A stretch of 43,997 bases of DNA from Bacteroidota bacterium (lineage in GTDB: Bacteria; Bacteroidota; Bacteroidia; Bacteroidales; FEN-979), in assembly GCA_016868575.1 (NCBI GenBank), contig VGGL01000011.1, positions 1-43,997 of the forward strand, given 5' to 3'. Below are positions 33,370 through 43,997 of this stretch, one piece after another. A program made the position numbers and the translations under genes. The notes below the pieces were generated by a model. The model saw nothing but the letters and a program-made list of their open reading frames with translations. It made no database searches and had not been told where the DNA came from. Positions within the stretch are counted from its first letter, which is position 1; each line of letters starts with the position of its first letter.

Positions 33370-35241
33370 TCAGTCTAAAAATATCCAGGATATACCAAAC
33401 CTGAAGGCTGCATCAGGCATGGGATAATGGGGTACCATATAATAGTCCCTGCCGCTGAAACTGCTGTTGAAGTGGGTGTATGCCACAAAAAACCGGGCCC
33501 GTTTAAGTTTCAGGTTGATGAAAACGTCAGCGTAAGGATAGTTCCCTGTTTTCTTTTTATATTGCAGGTAGAAGTCGCGAAGGGCTGGCATGTAAGCATT
33601 TCCATCATAACCGGTGTTGTAGTACAGGTCAAATCCGGGCTGGATTGTTGCGGCTTTTTTAAAAACTTCAAACGTACCGAAAAGGGAAACCCTGGCTCCA
33701 AAGTCTGGCAAATGGATCCTGTTAGTACCTTCAACGGTTTGCCAGAATAGTTCATTGTCGATGGTTACCTTCCAGAAGGTGAATGGTTTTCTAAGGCTGA
33801 TCTGAAAATAATTGACTGTTTGAAGCAGTTGTTCCGGGGTAGCTGCCGGGCCCAGGTGTGTGAAATTCTCATAACTCTGAAAATGGGCTGAAAAGAGCAG
33901 GTTTTTGAAAGCGTAGCGAAGGGAAGAGGTAAACCAGGATATCTTTTCCAGGTTTGTATCCCATTGAAAGTGATTGGAGTGGTAATGACTGAAATAGTAA
34001 TTTGGCATGGATTGCCCGATTTGAGCGCTTATTTCGATCACCCCAAAATTTCTTTTTCCGAATACCAACGAATAGCTAATTTTCCCACCAACATCAAAAT
34101 CCTGATCGTTGTAATCACCCAGGACGAGGCGTCCGTTGGCGGCCAGGGTAAGTTTCCGGAAAGGCTTCATGTTCAGGGATGCAAAAGGCGTGTACTGGTT
34201 GATCTGGAAATCTTCGTACATGCCCGTCACGCTGATAAATGTTTGTGTAATGCCGCAGGTGAGACCCAGTATACCCGATCTTGTTTCATTTGACCAGGCA
34301 AGTGTATTTTCGATGGTTTCTTGCCGTAGAGAGTCAAAAGTCCTGACAGAATCGTAGTAGATGAGGGGATAGAATCCCGATGCTGGTTCATGGTCAACAT
34401 AATTGCGGATATTGCGTACATATCTCGATGTCAGGGAAATGGTTCCTGCGCTGAATATCCGTCTTGCTGTATCATTCGAAGGGTGGGAGGAGAGGCGGAA
34501 CAGGTGTTTGAGGAATAGCCCATTTTCACGTGTTCTGTTTTTAGCCTTATTCAGGTTAACCGGAATGGTTTGTCGGTTTTTCTCGATGTTTTGATCGAAG
34601 AGGCTGTCAAACTTGATTCCTCCATTTTCCTGAGAGATGAGCCGGTTATAGCGAAAGTGGAACAGCACACCATACCGGTTATTTCGTGTAAAATAGTGTG
34701 TGGTAGCAGCGAAGTTGATATTATTTGCTTTGTGGCGGAGGTATGCACCGGGTGCGCTCATCACCCGGAAATCAAATCCAATGGTGAGGCTTCTGAAAAT
34801 TTTTCTACTGAAAAGCGCTTGAAATAGTTGTTCTCGTTTTGGTCCCTGGAAATAGGACAATTGGCTGAAAGTTTTAAAATGTTTGTAATAACGAATGTCG
34901 TCATCTTGATAGATCCAGTGGCGAAATGGATTCGGATCGAATTGAAACCCAGACATCATGGGCTCTTTGAGCAGCAAAGATTGAGCGGCATGTCCGATAT
35001 TTCCTGTGGTGGCATGAAACGGGTATTTTCCAAGGAGGGGATCATATCTTTGGAAATGGTTAATGGAAGTATCTGCTGTTCTAAAATCAATGGATTCGGT
35101 TTGATTTATAGCAGGAGTAAAGAAGAGAACCCGGGAGGAATCCGGTTTGGCAGGGATGGTATCCCGGATGAACGCATGAGTTTGGAGGATATGGAAGAAG
35201 GGGAGGAGGAGTAAAAGATATTTCGTTGGGTTAAAAGACAT
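33370..35241 (-). CDS. Outer-membrane beta-barrel, 'putative porin' family
   Basis: 623 residues with a signal peptide (MSFNPTKYLLLLLPFFHILQTHA). The body is a long series of alternating aromatic strands (for example RYGVLFHFRYNRLI, NFGVIEISAQIGQ, RFGISWIFLD), ending in a Phe-Leu-Asp strand, as expected for an outer-membrane barrel. It resembles the Bacteroidota putative porin family (porin_10). The gene follows the rRNA terminator by only 28 nt and its -7 element overlaps the terminator T-tract. Transported solute unknown. Confidence 0.8.
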   Translation of the reverse strand: MSFNPTKYLLLLLPFFHILQTHAFIRDTIPAKPDSSRVLFFTPAINQTESIDFRTADTSINHFQRYDPLLGKYPFHATTGNIGHAAQSLLLKEPMMSGFQFDPNPFRHWIYQDDDIRYYKHFKTFSQLSYFQGPKREQLFQALFSRKIFRSLTIGFDFRVMSAPGAYLRHKANNINFAATTHYFTRNNRYGVLFHFRYNRLISQENGGIKFDSLFDQNIEKNRQTIPVNLNKAKNRTRENGLFLKHLFRLSSHPSNDTARRIFSAGTISLTSRYVRNIRNYVDHEPASGFYPLIYYDSVRTFDSLRQETIENTLAWSNETRSGILGLTCGITQTFISVTGMYEDFQINQYTPFASLNMKPFRKLTLAANGRLVLGDYNDQDFDVGGKISYSLVFGKRNFGVIEISAQIGQSMPNYYFSHYHSNHFQWDTNLEKISWFTSSLRYAFKNLLFSAHFQSYENFTHLGPAATPEQLLQTVNYFQISLRKPFTFWKVTIDNELFWQTVEGTNRIHLPDFGARVSLFGTFEVFKKAATIQPGFDLYYNTGYDGNAYMPALRDFYLQYKKKTGNYPYADVFINLKLKRARFFVAYTHFNSSFSGRDYYMVPHYPMPDAAFRFGISWIFLD

Positions 35242-35263
35242 GCAAGTGGGATAAAAGAGGGGT

Positions 35264-35271
35264 CAAAAGTA
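35264..35271 (-). promoter_or_regulatory. -7 promoter element of the porin gene
   Basis: TACTTTTG on the minus strand matches TAnnTTTG exactly, with transcription starting about 16 nt before the porin ATG. No TTG is found at 19 nt because that sequence is the rRNA terminator stem. Confidence 0.45.
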
Positions 35272-35303
35272 AAAAAAATCCCCCCCGAGTAGTCGGAGGG
35301 GAT
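35270..35303 (-). terminator. Intrinsic terminator of the rRNA operon
   Basis: A stem with arms ATCCCCxCCGA and TCGGxGGGGAT (one mismatch), loop GTAG, lies 8 nt beyond 5S rRNA and is followed on the minus strand by an eight-T tract. Classic rho-independent structure. Confidence 0.85.
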
Positions 35304-35311
35304 CAATAAAA

Positions 35312-35421
35312 TTCGGCGACGACATACTCTCCCGCAGGAATTGCAGTACCATCTGCGCTGGCGGGCTTAACTACTCTGTTCGGAATGGGAAGAGGTGGAC
35401 CCCGCCGCTAAAGTCACCAAA
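35312..35421 (-). rRNA. rrf: 5S ribosomal RNA
   Basis: About 110 nt at the end of the rRNA operon. Terminal helix TTGGTGAC pairs with GTCGCCGA, and the conserved core CACCTCTTCCCATTCCGAAC and GCCAGCGCAGATGGTACT is present. Ends are set by the helix and may be off by a few bases. Confidence 0.93.
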
Positions 35422-35467
35422 ATATTTTTCATTGGTGTTGACGAGAAGCGTCAGTACACAGCAAAGA

Positions 35468-35490
35468 TGACATATTTTGAAAGAAAATAC
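35468..35490 (-). other. 3' half of the pre-23S processing stem
   Basis: TGACATATTTTGAAAGAAAATAC (plus strand) is complementary, with a 2-nt bulge, to 38463-38483 on the other side of 23S. The pairing forms the long stem expected for RNase III processing. Confidence 0.7.
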
Positions 35491-35505
35491 AGCAGGAGTG
35501 ACAAT

Positions 35506-38417
<2,912 letters not shown>

Positions 38418-38462
38418 TCAGATAGTGATCTTAAAATCAATTATAAAATTGTCTCTTCTGTT

Positions 38463-38483
38463 GTATTTTCTTTCAATATGTCA
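38463..38483 (-). other. 5' half of the pre-23S processing stem
   Basis: Complementary to 35468-35490; see that entry. It starts directly after a boxA-like element (38481-38489). Confidence 0.7.
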
Positions 38484-38489
38484 AAGAAC
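38481..38489 (-). promoter_or_regulatory. boxA-like antitermination element before 23S
   Basis: GTTCTTTGA on the minus strand, also found twice in the 16S leader. It resembles the E. coli boxA TGCTCTTTA, which loads the Nus antitermination complex. Confidence 0.5.
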
Positions 38490-38506
38490 GTATCCGTTAG
38501 AACGGA

Positions 38507-38583
38507 TGGTGGAGAATAAGGGATTCGAACCCTTGACCCCCTGCGTGCAAAACAGGTGCTCTGGCCATCTGAGCTAATTCCCC
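38507..38583 (-). tRNA. tRNA-Ala (anticodon TGC)
   Basis: 77 nt including a genome-encoded CCA. Acceptor stem GGGGAAT/ATTCTCC, D arm GCTC...GAGC, anticodon stem CCTGT/GCAGG around loop TTTGCAC, T arm AAGGG-TTCGAAT-CCCTT. Standard member of the 16S-23S spacer. Confidence 0.95.
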
Positions 38584-38598
38584 CAAGCGATCTGTATG

Positions 38599-38672
38599 TA
38601 GTCCCGCGCAGACTTGAACTGCGGACCCCTACATTATCAGTGTAGTGCTCTAACCAACTGAGCTACGGGACT
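38599..38672 (-). tRNA. tRNA-Ile (anticodon GAT)
   Basis: 74 nt. Acceptor AGTCCCG/CGGGACT, anticodon stem-loop CTACA-CTGATAA-TGTAG, T arm CGCAG-TTCAAGT-CTGCG. The 3' sequence is ACAT, so CCA is not fully encoded and must be added by the nucleotidyltransferase, unlike the adjacent tRNA-Ala. Confidence 0.95.
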
Positions 38673-38680
38673 ATAAAACT

Positions 38681-38709
38681 TTACGAATTACGAATTACGA
38701 GTTACGAAT
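38681..38709. repeat. Short direct repeats in the 16S to tRNA-Ile spacer
   Basis: Four copies of TTACGA(A) in tandem (ttacgaa-ttacgaa-ttacgag-ttacgaa). This unit is a recurring low-complexity intergenic sequence in Bacteroidota. Confidence 0.6.
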
Positions 38710-38803
38710 AAATCGTTATCTTCATCGTATATCCTGTGCTCTGAAGTAAAGGCACTTCCTGAGCTCGTTTGGGATTGGTCATGATATAAAAAATGAAGAG
38801 GAT

Positions 38804-38820
38804 GCCAGTAGTAAATACCC
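38804..38820 (-). other. 3' half of the pre-16S processing stem
   Basis: GCCAGTAGTAAATACCC (plus strand) is complementary to 40436-40454 with two single-base bulges, forming the stem that brackets 16S. Confidence 0.65.
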
Positions 38821-38855
38821 AATCCAGGTGATGGATTGTAACAGAACCACTCTAG

Positions 38856-40381
<1,526 letters not shown>

Positions 40382-40435
40382 AAATGTTTGTTTGATGTCT
40401 TTGTTGGCTCGTTACTACTCAAAGTATTTCCTTGA

Positions 40436-40454
40436 GGGATATTTACTACTTGGC
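40436..40454 (-). other. 5' half of the pre-16S processing stem
   Basis: GGGATATTTACTACTTGGC (plus strand) pairs with 38804-38820 beyond the 16S 3' end. Confidence 0.65.
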
Positions 40455-40468
40455 TCTCTTCAGTTTTT

Positions 40469-40477
40469 TCAAAGAAC
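40469..40477 (-). promoter_or_regulatory. boxA-like element in the 16S leader (proximal)
   Basis: GTTCTTTGA on the minus strand, inside the longer repeated string AAGTTCTTTGAA shared with the distal copy. Confidence 0.5.
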
Positions 40478-40524
40478 TTCCCATCCTAGCGCCTTTCCGG
40501 CATGCTTTTCTTAAAATGGGACTG

Positions 40525-40555
40525 CAAAGGTACAACTCTTTTTTTAATCTCCAAA
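40525..40555 (-). promoter_or_regulatory. rRNA promoter P2
   Basis: -33 TTTG (40555-40552), 19-nt spacer, -7 TACCTTTG (40532-40525), followed by CAGTCCC. Exact consensus match. Confidence 0.75.
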
Positions 40556-40594
40556 TATTCTTGAAAATATTTTTTTCATACCTCTCCTCCCGAT

Positions 40595-40603
40595 TCAAAG
40601 AAC
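40595..40603 (-). promoter_or_regulatory. boxA-like element downstream of P1
   Basis: GTTCTTTGA on the minus strand within AAGTTCTTTGAA, about 15-22 nt after the P1 -7 box. Confidence 0.45.
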
Positions 40604-40617
40604 TTGGTTTGGGGCTG

Positions 40618-40625
40618 CAAATGTA
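40618..40625 (-). promoter_or_regulatory. rRNA promoter P1 (-7 element)
   Basis: TACATTTG on the minus strand followed by CAGCCCC, nearly the same as P2 (TACCTTTGCAGTCCC). No clear -33 TTG at 19 nt. Confidence 0.6.
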
Positions 40626-40702
40626 CACCTATTATTATTACGCATTACACATTCCTTGACTTTTTTTGAAGAATTCTTTTATTTTGCTGAAAGTCAATAA
40701 TA

Positions 40703-40733
40703 AAAAAAAAGCCGCCCTGGGTGAGCGGCTTTT
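40703..40733 (-). terminator. Terminator of the T9SS-exported protein gene
   Basis: Stem AAAAGCCGC/GCGGCTTTT around a 9-nt loop, 22 nt past the stop codon, with a nine-T tract on the minus strand. The symmetric A and T runs mean it could work in both directions. Confidence 0.85.
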
Positions 40734-40755
40734 TGCTGTTGGCATACGGATGTCA

Positions 40756-43713
40756 TTATGGACTTACAAAAACCTTGTATTGTTTCAGGATGACATCCCC
40801 AACAACCTGCACCAGATAATATCCGGGCTTATGAGTTGAGAGATCGAAGGTATACATATTCTCAGCCTTAACAGGAATGTCCATCTGCTCAATCAGCCTT
40901 CCGGTTACATCGAATATAAGAATGGATCGAACCTGATCGAATCCATCCGGTGATTCGACTGTTATTTTCCCTGAAGTTGGATTGGGATAAATACTATATT
41001 CCTGAGATTCTGAATCTGTGCCATCCATTTCCTTGCTGGTTGAATACTTATACCGGAGAGTTGTATTCACTGAATTAGTGCCACACGGGTAAAGGGTGGT
41101 TACGACCTTAACCTGTCCGGTAAATGTTGCAGTCCAGATTATTTTTGCATCATCTCCGCAATAATCATCAGAATAGGCGATAAAAGCATCGGTTGATTTA
41201 TTGCGTAAGGTAAGCTCAGAATCATAGGAGGCAGTAGCGCCATCAGTAGAACACAGGGAGAAATGGTATACACGCCCTGCAGTGACATTAAAAGCGGTGT
41301 ACTCGCCTGCCCAGATGTTTTTCTGTGACTTCCAGCTCGTGGTCGGAGTGAGGGTAGAGCTGGGGTATTGAGTAGTGCTGTTGCATCCCTGACTGGTGGC
41401 CTGAACCGTAATCGACACATAGCCAGTATTATTGGTTTCAATGCTTTCAGCTACCTGCAGGTCGGCATCGGCGTACATGATGATATACCATGTGCCGGCA
41501 GCAGTTGTGGATGGTATGGTAAGAAGTTCTGAAACAGAAGCTGTAGCTCCTGCGGCCAGAGAGGCTACCGCATCGGTGGCAAGATAGGTGTCGCCGGTTC
41601 CGTATACGTTGTCTGTAGAAAGGTAATATTTCAGATTGGATGCACCGGCGGAGGCTGTGCCCTGATTTTTTACGGTACAGGATGCAGTTGTTGTCGCTCC
41701 GGCATTTACAGTAACGGGATTGGCGGCCGGACTCTGAACGATCAGATCGGGTGATCCGGTGGAGGAGGTCACGGTGATCGATATGTTACCCACGTTATTA
41801 GTTTCATCCGACTCGGTCACCTGTCCATCCGCATCAGCATAGAAAAGGATGTAATAATTTCCGGCGGCTGTGGAAGACGGGATGGTTACAACCTCGCTAA
41901 CAGCTGAGGTGGCTCCGGCGGTCAGGGATGCAACTGCATCTGTGGCCAGCAGAACATCGCCAGTACCATAGGTGATATCAGTCGAGAGGTAATACTTCAG
42001 GTTTGAAGCGCCGGCCGTTGCTCCACCCTGGTTTTTAACCGTGACGGAAGCAGTTGTTGTTTGGCCGGCTTGGATAGATGCAGGGGATGCCGCGGGTGAT
42101 TGGGTAATCAGATCGGGTGTTGCGGGTGCTGAGCTGACCTGGAAGGAACATATCCTGGTTTTTCTTGCACTGCTTGCTCCCGGATACTGGGTAGTAAACC
42201 AGAATGTCTTGCTATCAGACGGATCGACACTCATCCCTGCGTAATCCCCCCAGCGGTTATAGGTAGTCTGGGAATAGGATCCGGTGATAACTGTTTGTTC
42301 AGCGAGATCAAGTGTACCATTTCCTGTTGCGTAGGCTGTGGCCGATTGTCCGGTATATCTGATACCCGGATAGACCGAAGTACTGGAAATTGAATACCCC
42401 AGACCGATTTCATTGAAGTTGTTCAAACGGATGCTTCCCATCCAGCGGGAATTGGCATCCGGTGCATAGGTGCCAGACTGGCGGACAGACCAGGTTCCTG
42501 TGGTTTTCCGGAGTTCATACCAGCGGATTCCTGCATGATCGGTGTTGTCAACATCTACGGTATGACAGCAGACAATGGTTTGATAGCTGCCAAAATTCCT
42601 GTATTGCGGGGCATTCATGATGACCTGCGGGATGGCATCCAATTCCCTGGTTGTTCCGGGTTGTTTGATGTTATCCCAGTTGGAGCCGAAATTGCTGTCA
42701 AAAGGAGAAACAGACAACTGCTGCGAACGTGTAAATGTAGAAGAGGTGGGGGTTGTCCAGTTCACAGCCAGCTCGTATATCCAGAGTTGATCGGAACCAC
42801 CAGCGATAGCGTCGTCATTGATGGTGATGAATAAACCGGGGCCGGCCGGTGCAGCGGTGCCATCATTGTCAACGGGAGGAACGCACATAAATCCATCAAT
42901 GGTGGTGGGCCTCCAGGGATTGTCAAATCCGACCATCTGAGCTGTTTGTCCAAGCAACATCTTGGCTCTTTCGAAAACGTAGATATCCTTTTTCCCGGAA
43001 GCGCTGTTGTTGGTTCCCATGTAATACCCATCCGGCCAGATACCTATTTTTTCATAATCGGGCATATCATCCACATCGAAGGAATATTTATGCCATGATC
43101 CCGTTGGGTCGTTTGTTTGGGAAACAGCAAAAAGCATGTAGTCGTTGGTGCCGCCGACTGAAAACTCGACCACCAACCAGCGATCTGCCATCTCATCATA
43201 TAAAACAATCGGGTCGCCATCATTATAGGTAGCGCCCGGTAAGCCACTGAAAAGGGTATTCAGGTTGGAAGGACCAGCGAGCAAGGTGCCGGTTTTGGAA
43301 TAGATGGCATACACCACGTTGATCGTTTGCATGTAGTGGTTCGGTCCGGCAGCCCCGTTGCAGTCAGGCGGGTAGTACGGTGACGATTGTCCGTCAAAAC
43401 TCACAATAGGCGCCTTGGGAGGTTGGGTTTGACCCATCTCATACTGCCAGATCGGATCATATCCTTTCGGTTCGGCAGTGGCAGCAAATGGGTACGATCT
43501 ATCCCGGAGCTCTTCGTTTCGGGGTTTCATCGCATCCAATTCCATTTTTTCCCATTCATCAGGTGTCATCACAGGGGCATCTCTCAAGGGTTGAGATAAC
43601 CCATGATAAACTCCAACTCCGATTTGAGAGGGAGGAATGGGCTGGTCCTGGGCATTTAAATAAGGTAGAAATGCGAACAGGAAAACAAGGAAAACAAATA
43701 GTCTTTTCATCAT
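40756..43713 (-). CDS. Secreted protein with two CARDB domains and a type IX secretion C-terminal domain
   Basis: 985 residues. Signal peptide MMKRLFVFLVFLFAFLPYLNAQ. Residues about 90-520 form a large beta-rich domain, repetitive in Trp and Asp (NDGDPIVLYDEMADRWLVVEF; GIWPDGYYMGTN), likely a propeller; no catalytic motif was recognised. Two tandem CARDB-type domains follow (each starts PDLI-QSPAA and has GASNLKYYLSTD), then a PPC-like jelly roll (about 780-890). The C-terminal sorting domain is SIYPNPTSGKITVE...GYYLVQV...KQYKVFV, which directs export by the T9SS and surface attachment. Monocistronic with its own terminator. Substrate unknown. Confidence 0.87.
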   Translation of the reverse strand: MMKRLFVFLVFLFAFLPYLNAQDQPIPPSQIGVGVYHGLSQPLRDAPVMTPDEWEKMELDAMKPRNEELRDRSYPFAATAEPKGYDPIWQYEMGQTQPPKAPIVSFDGQSSPYYPPDCNGAAGPNHYMQTINVVYAIYSKTGTLLAGPSNLNTLFSGLPGATYNDGDPIVLYDEMADRWLVVEFSVGGTNDYMLFAVSQTNDPTGSWHKYSFDVDDMPDYEKIGIWPDGYYMGTNNSASGKKDIYVFERAKMLLGQTAQMVGFDNPWRPTTIDGFMCVPPVDNDGTAAPAGPGLFITINDDAIAGGSDQLWIYELAVNWTTPTSSTFTRSQQLSVSPFDSNFGSNWDNIKQPGTTRELDAIPQVIMNAPQYRNFGSYQTIVCCHTVDVDNTDHAGIRWYELRKTTGTWSVRQSGTYAPDANSRWMGSIRLNNFNEIGLGYSISSTSVYPGIRYTGQSATAYATGNGTLDLAEQTVITGSYSQTTYNRWGDYAGMSVDPSDSKTFWFTTQYPGASSARKTRICSFQVSSAPATPDLITQSPAASPASIQAGQTTTASVTVKNQGGATAGASNLKYYLSTDITYGTGDVLLATDAVASLTAGATSAVSEVVTIPSSTAAGNYYILFYADADGQVTESDETNNVGNISITVTSSTGSPDLIVQSPAANPVTVNAGATTTASCTVKNQGTASAGASNLKYYLSTDNVYGTGDTYLATDAVASLAAGATASVSELLTIPSTTAAGTWYIIMYADADLQVAESIETNNTGYVSITVQATSQGCNSTTQYPSSTLTPTTSWKSQKNIWAGEYTAFNVTAGRVYHFSLCSTDGATASYDSELTLRNKSTDAFIAYSDDYCGDDAKIIWTATFTGQVKVVTTLYPCGTNSVNTTLRYKYSTSKEMDGTDSESQEYSIYPNPTSGKITVESPDGFDQVRSILIFDVTGRLIEQMDIPVKAENMYTFDLSTHKPGYYLVQVVGDVILKQYKVFVSP

Positions 43714-43920
43714 TCACAAAGGTTTTGGTTAATACTAATGATTTCTTGATAGACCTTTTTTCGGGGGTAAAAGTACAAATATTTTAATAAATCCGGATAT
43801 GTTAAAATTTTGTAAATACTCAGCAGCAAATGTAAAAACAATATTGTTATTAACAGTGGAGCGTTGAAAAAAGGCTAAATCTTTTTTTGAGGTGCTACGT
43901 ATAAAAGAGAAAAAAGCAAT

Positions 43921-43997
43921 ATGGAAAAGAAAGATGTAAAATCTCTACTTGCACCGCAAGAGATTATCGAGAAGTTTGATCTGGTAAAGATCAACGA
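43921..43997 (+). CDS. Unidentified protein, N-terminal 25 residues only
   Basis: An open frame starts at ATG 43921 and continues off the right edge (MEKKDVKSLLAPQEIIEKFD...). A purine-rich AAAAGAGAAAAAAG precedes it. Too little is visible to name a family. It is divergent from the T9SS gene; the 207-bp spacer is AT-rich with no certain promoter. Confidence 0.55.
   Translation, partial: MEKKDVKSLLAPQEIIEKFDLVKIN

Larger units (their letters stand above)
40382..40755 (-). other. rRNA operon leader and promoter region (no gene)
   Basis: 374 bp without a protein gene. It contains tandem promoters P1 and P2, two boxA-like elements, the 5' half of the pre-16S stem, and, at the far end, the terminator of the convergently placed upstream gene. 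Short open frames here are chance. Confidence 0.75.

Noticed and set aside
34403-35214. Plus-strand frames opposite the porin
   Set aside because: Antisense to a signal-peptide-bearing beta-barrel gene; no motifs or ribosome binding sites.

Overview
The window is a stretch of chromosome from an anaerobic or facultative member of the Bacteroidota. Supporting signs are the TTG-N19-TAnnTTTG promoters seen repeatedly, a type IX secretion C-terminal sorting domain, a DUF3276/PUR protein, a porin of the Bacteroidota 'putative porin' type, a split transketolase, and a 16S 3' end with the phylum-typical GGAA-ACCTCC style tail. The genes look like a core genome with one metabolically unusual block at the left edge.

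Left block (1-13446): a hydrogen-metabolism island. On the minus strand, reading right to left, are a Crp/Fnr-type regulator, an HdrA-like flavoprotein, a QmoC-like membrane protein (HdrC ferredoxin domain fused to a NarI/HdrE-like cytochrome b domain), a second HdrA-like flavoprotein, MvhD, the MvhG-type hydrogenase small subunit and the start of the MvhA-type large subunit, cut by the window edge. Divergently on the plus strand is a complete maturation operon hypF-hypC-hypD-hypE-hypA-hypB. The inferred machine takes electrons from H2 through MvhAG and MvhD into a pair of HdrA flavoproteins and on to the membrane quinone pool through the QmoC-like subunit. No HdrB is present. The two HdrA proteins have complementary cofactor sets. 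HypA lacks its zinc ribbon. The crp-hypF spacer holds two back-to-back promoters with a dyad exactly midway, and twin AT-rich dyads precede the first hdrA.

Middle block (13433-26619): housekeeping genes. On the minus strand are a two-subunit transketolase, LolA, FtsK, a secreted DUF4412-like protein, signal peptidase I, DapB, a DUF5683 protein, ParB, ParA and DUF3276. On the plus strand are a saccharopine-dehydrogenase-family enzyme and a TerB/DnaJ membrane protein.

Right block (26700-43997): a TPR/HTH regulator, a tiny secreted protein that looks like an internal-deletion derivative of a tail-fibre-type protein, and a 1031-residue secreted protein with about 29 copies of a 17-residue repeat and a C-terminal S74 chaperone domain. 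Next come a CPA-type cation/proton antiporter and porin pair (minus), then a complete rRNA operon on the minus strand (16S, tRNA-Ile, tRNA-Ala, 23S, 5S) with tandem promoters, boxA-like elements, processing stems and a terminator. Last are a T9SS-exported protein with two CARDB domains and the first 25 codons of an unidentified gene. All boundaries and functions were read from sequence alone; no database search was run.
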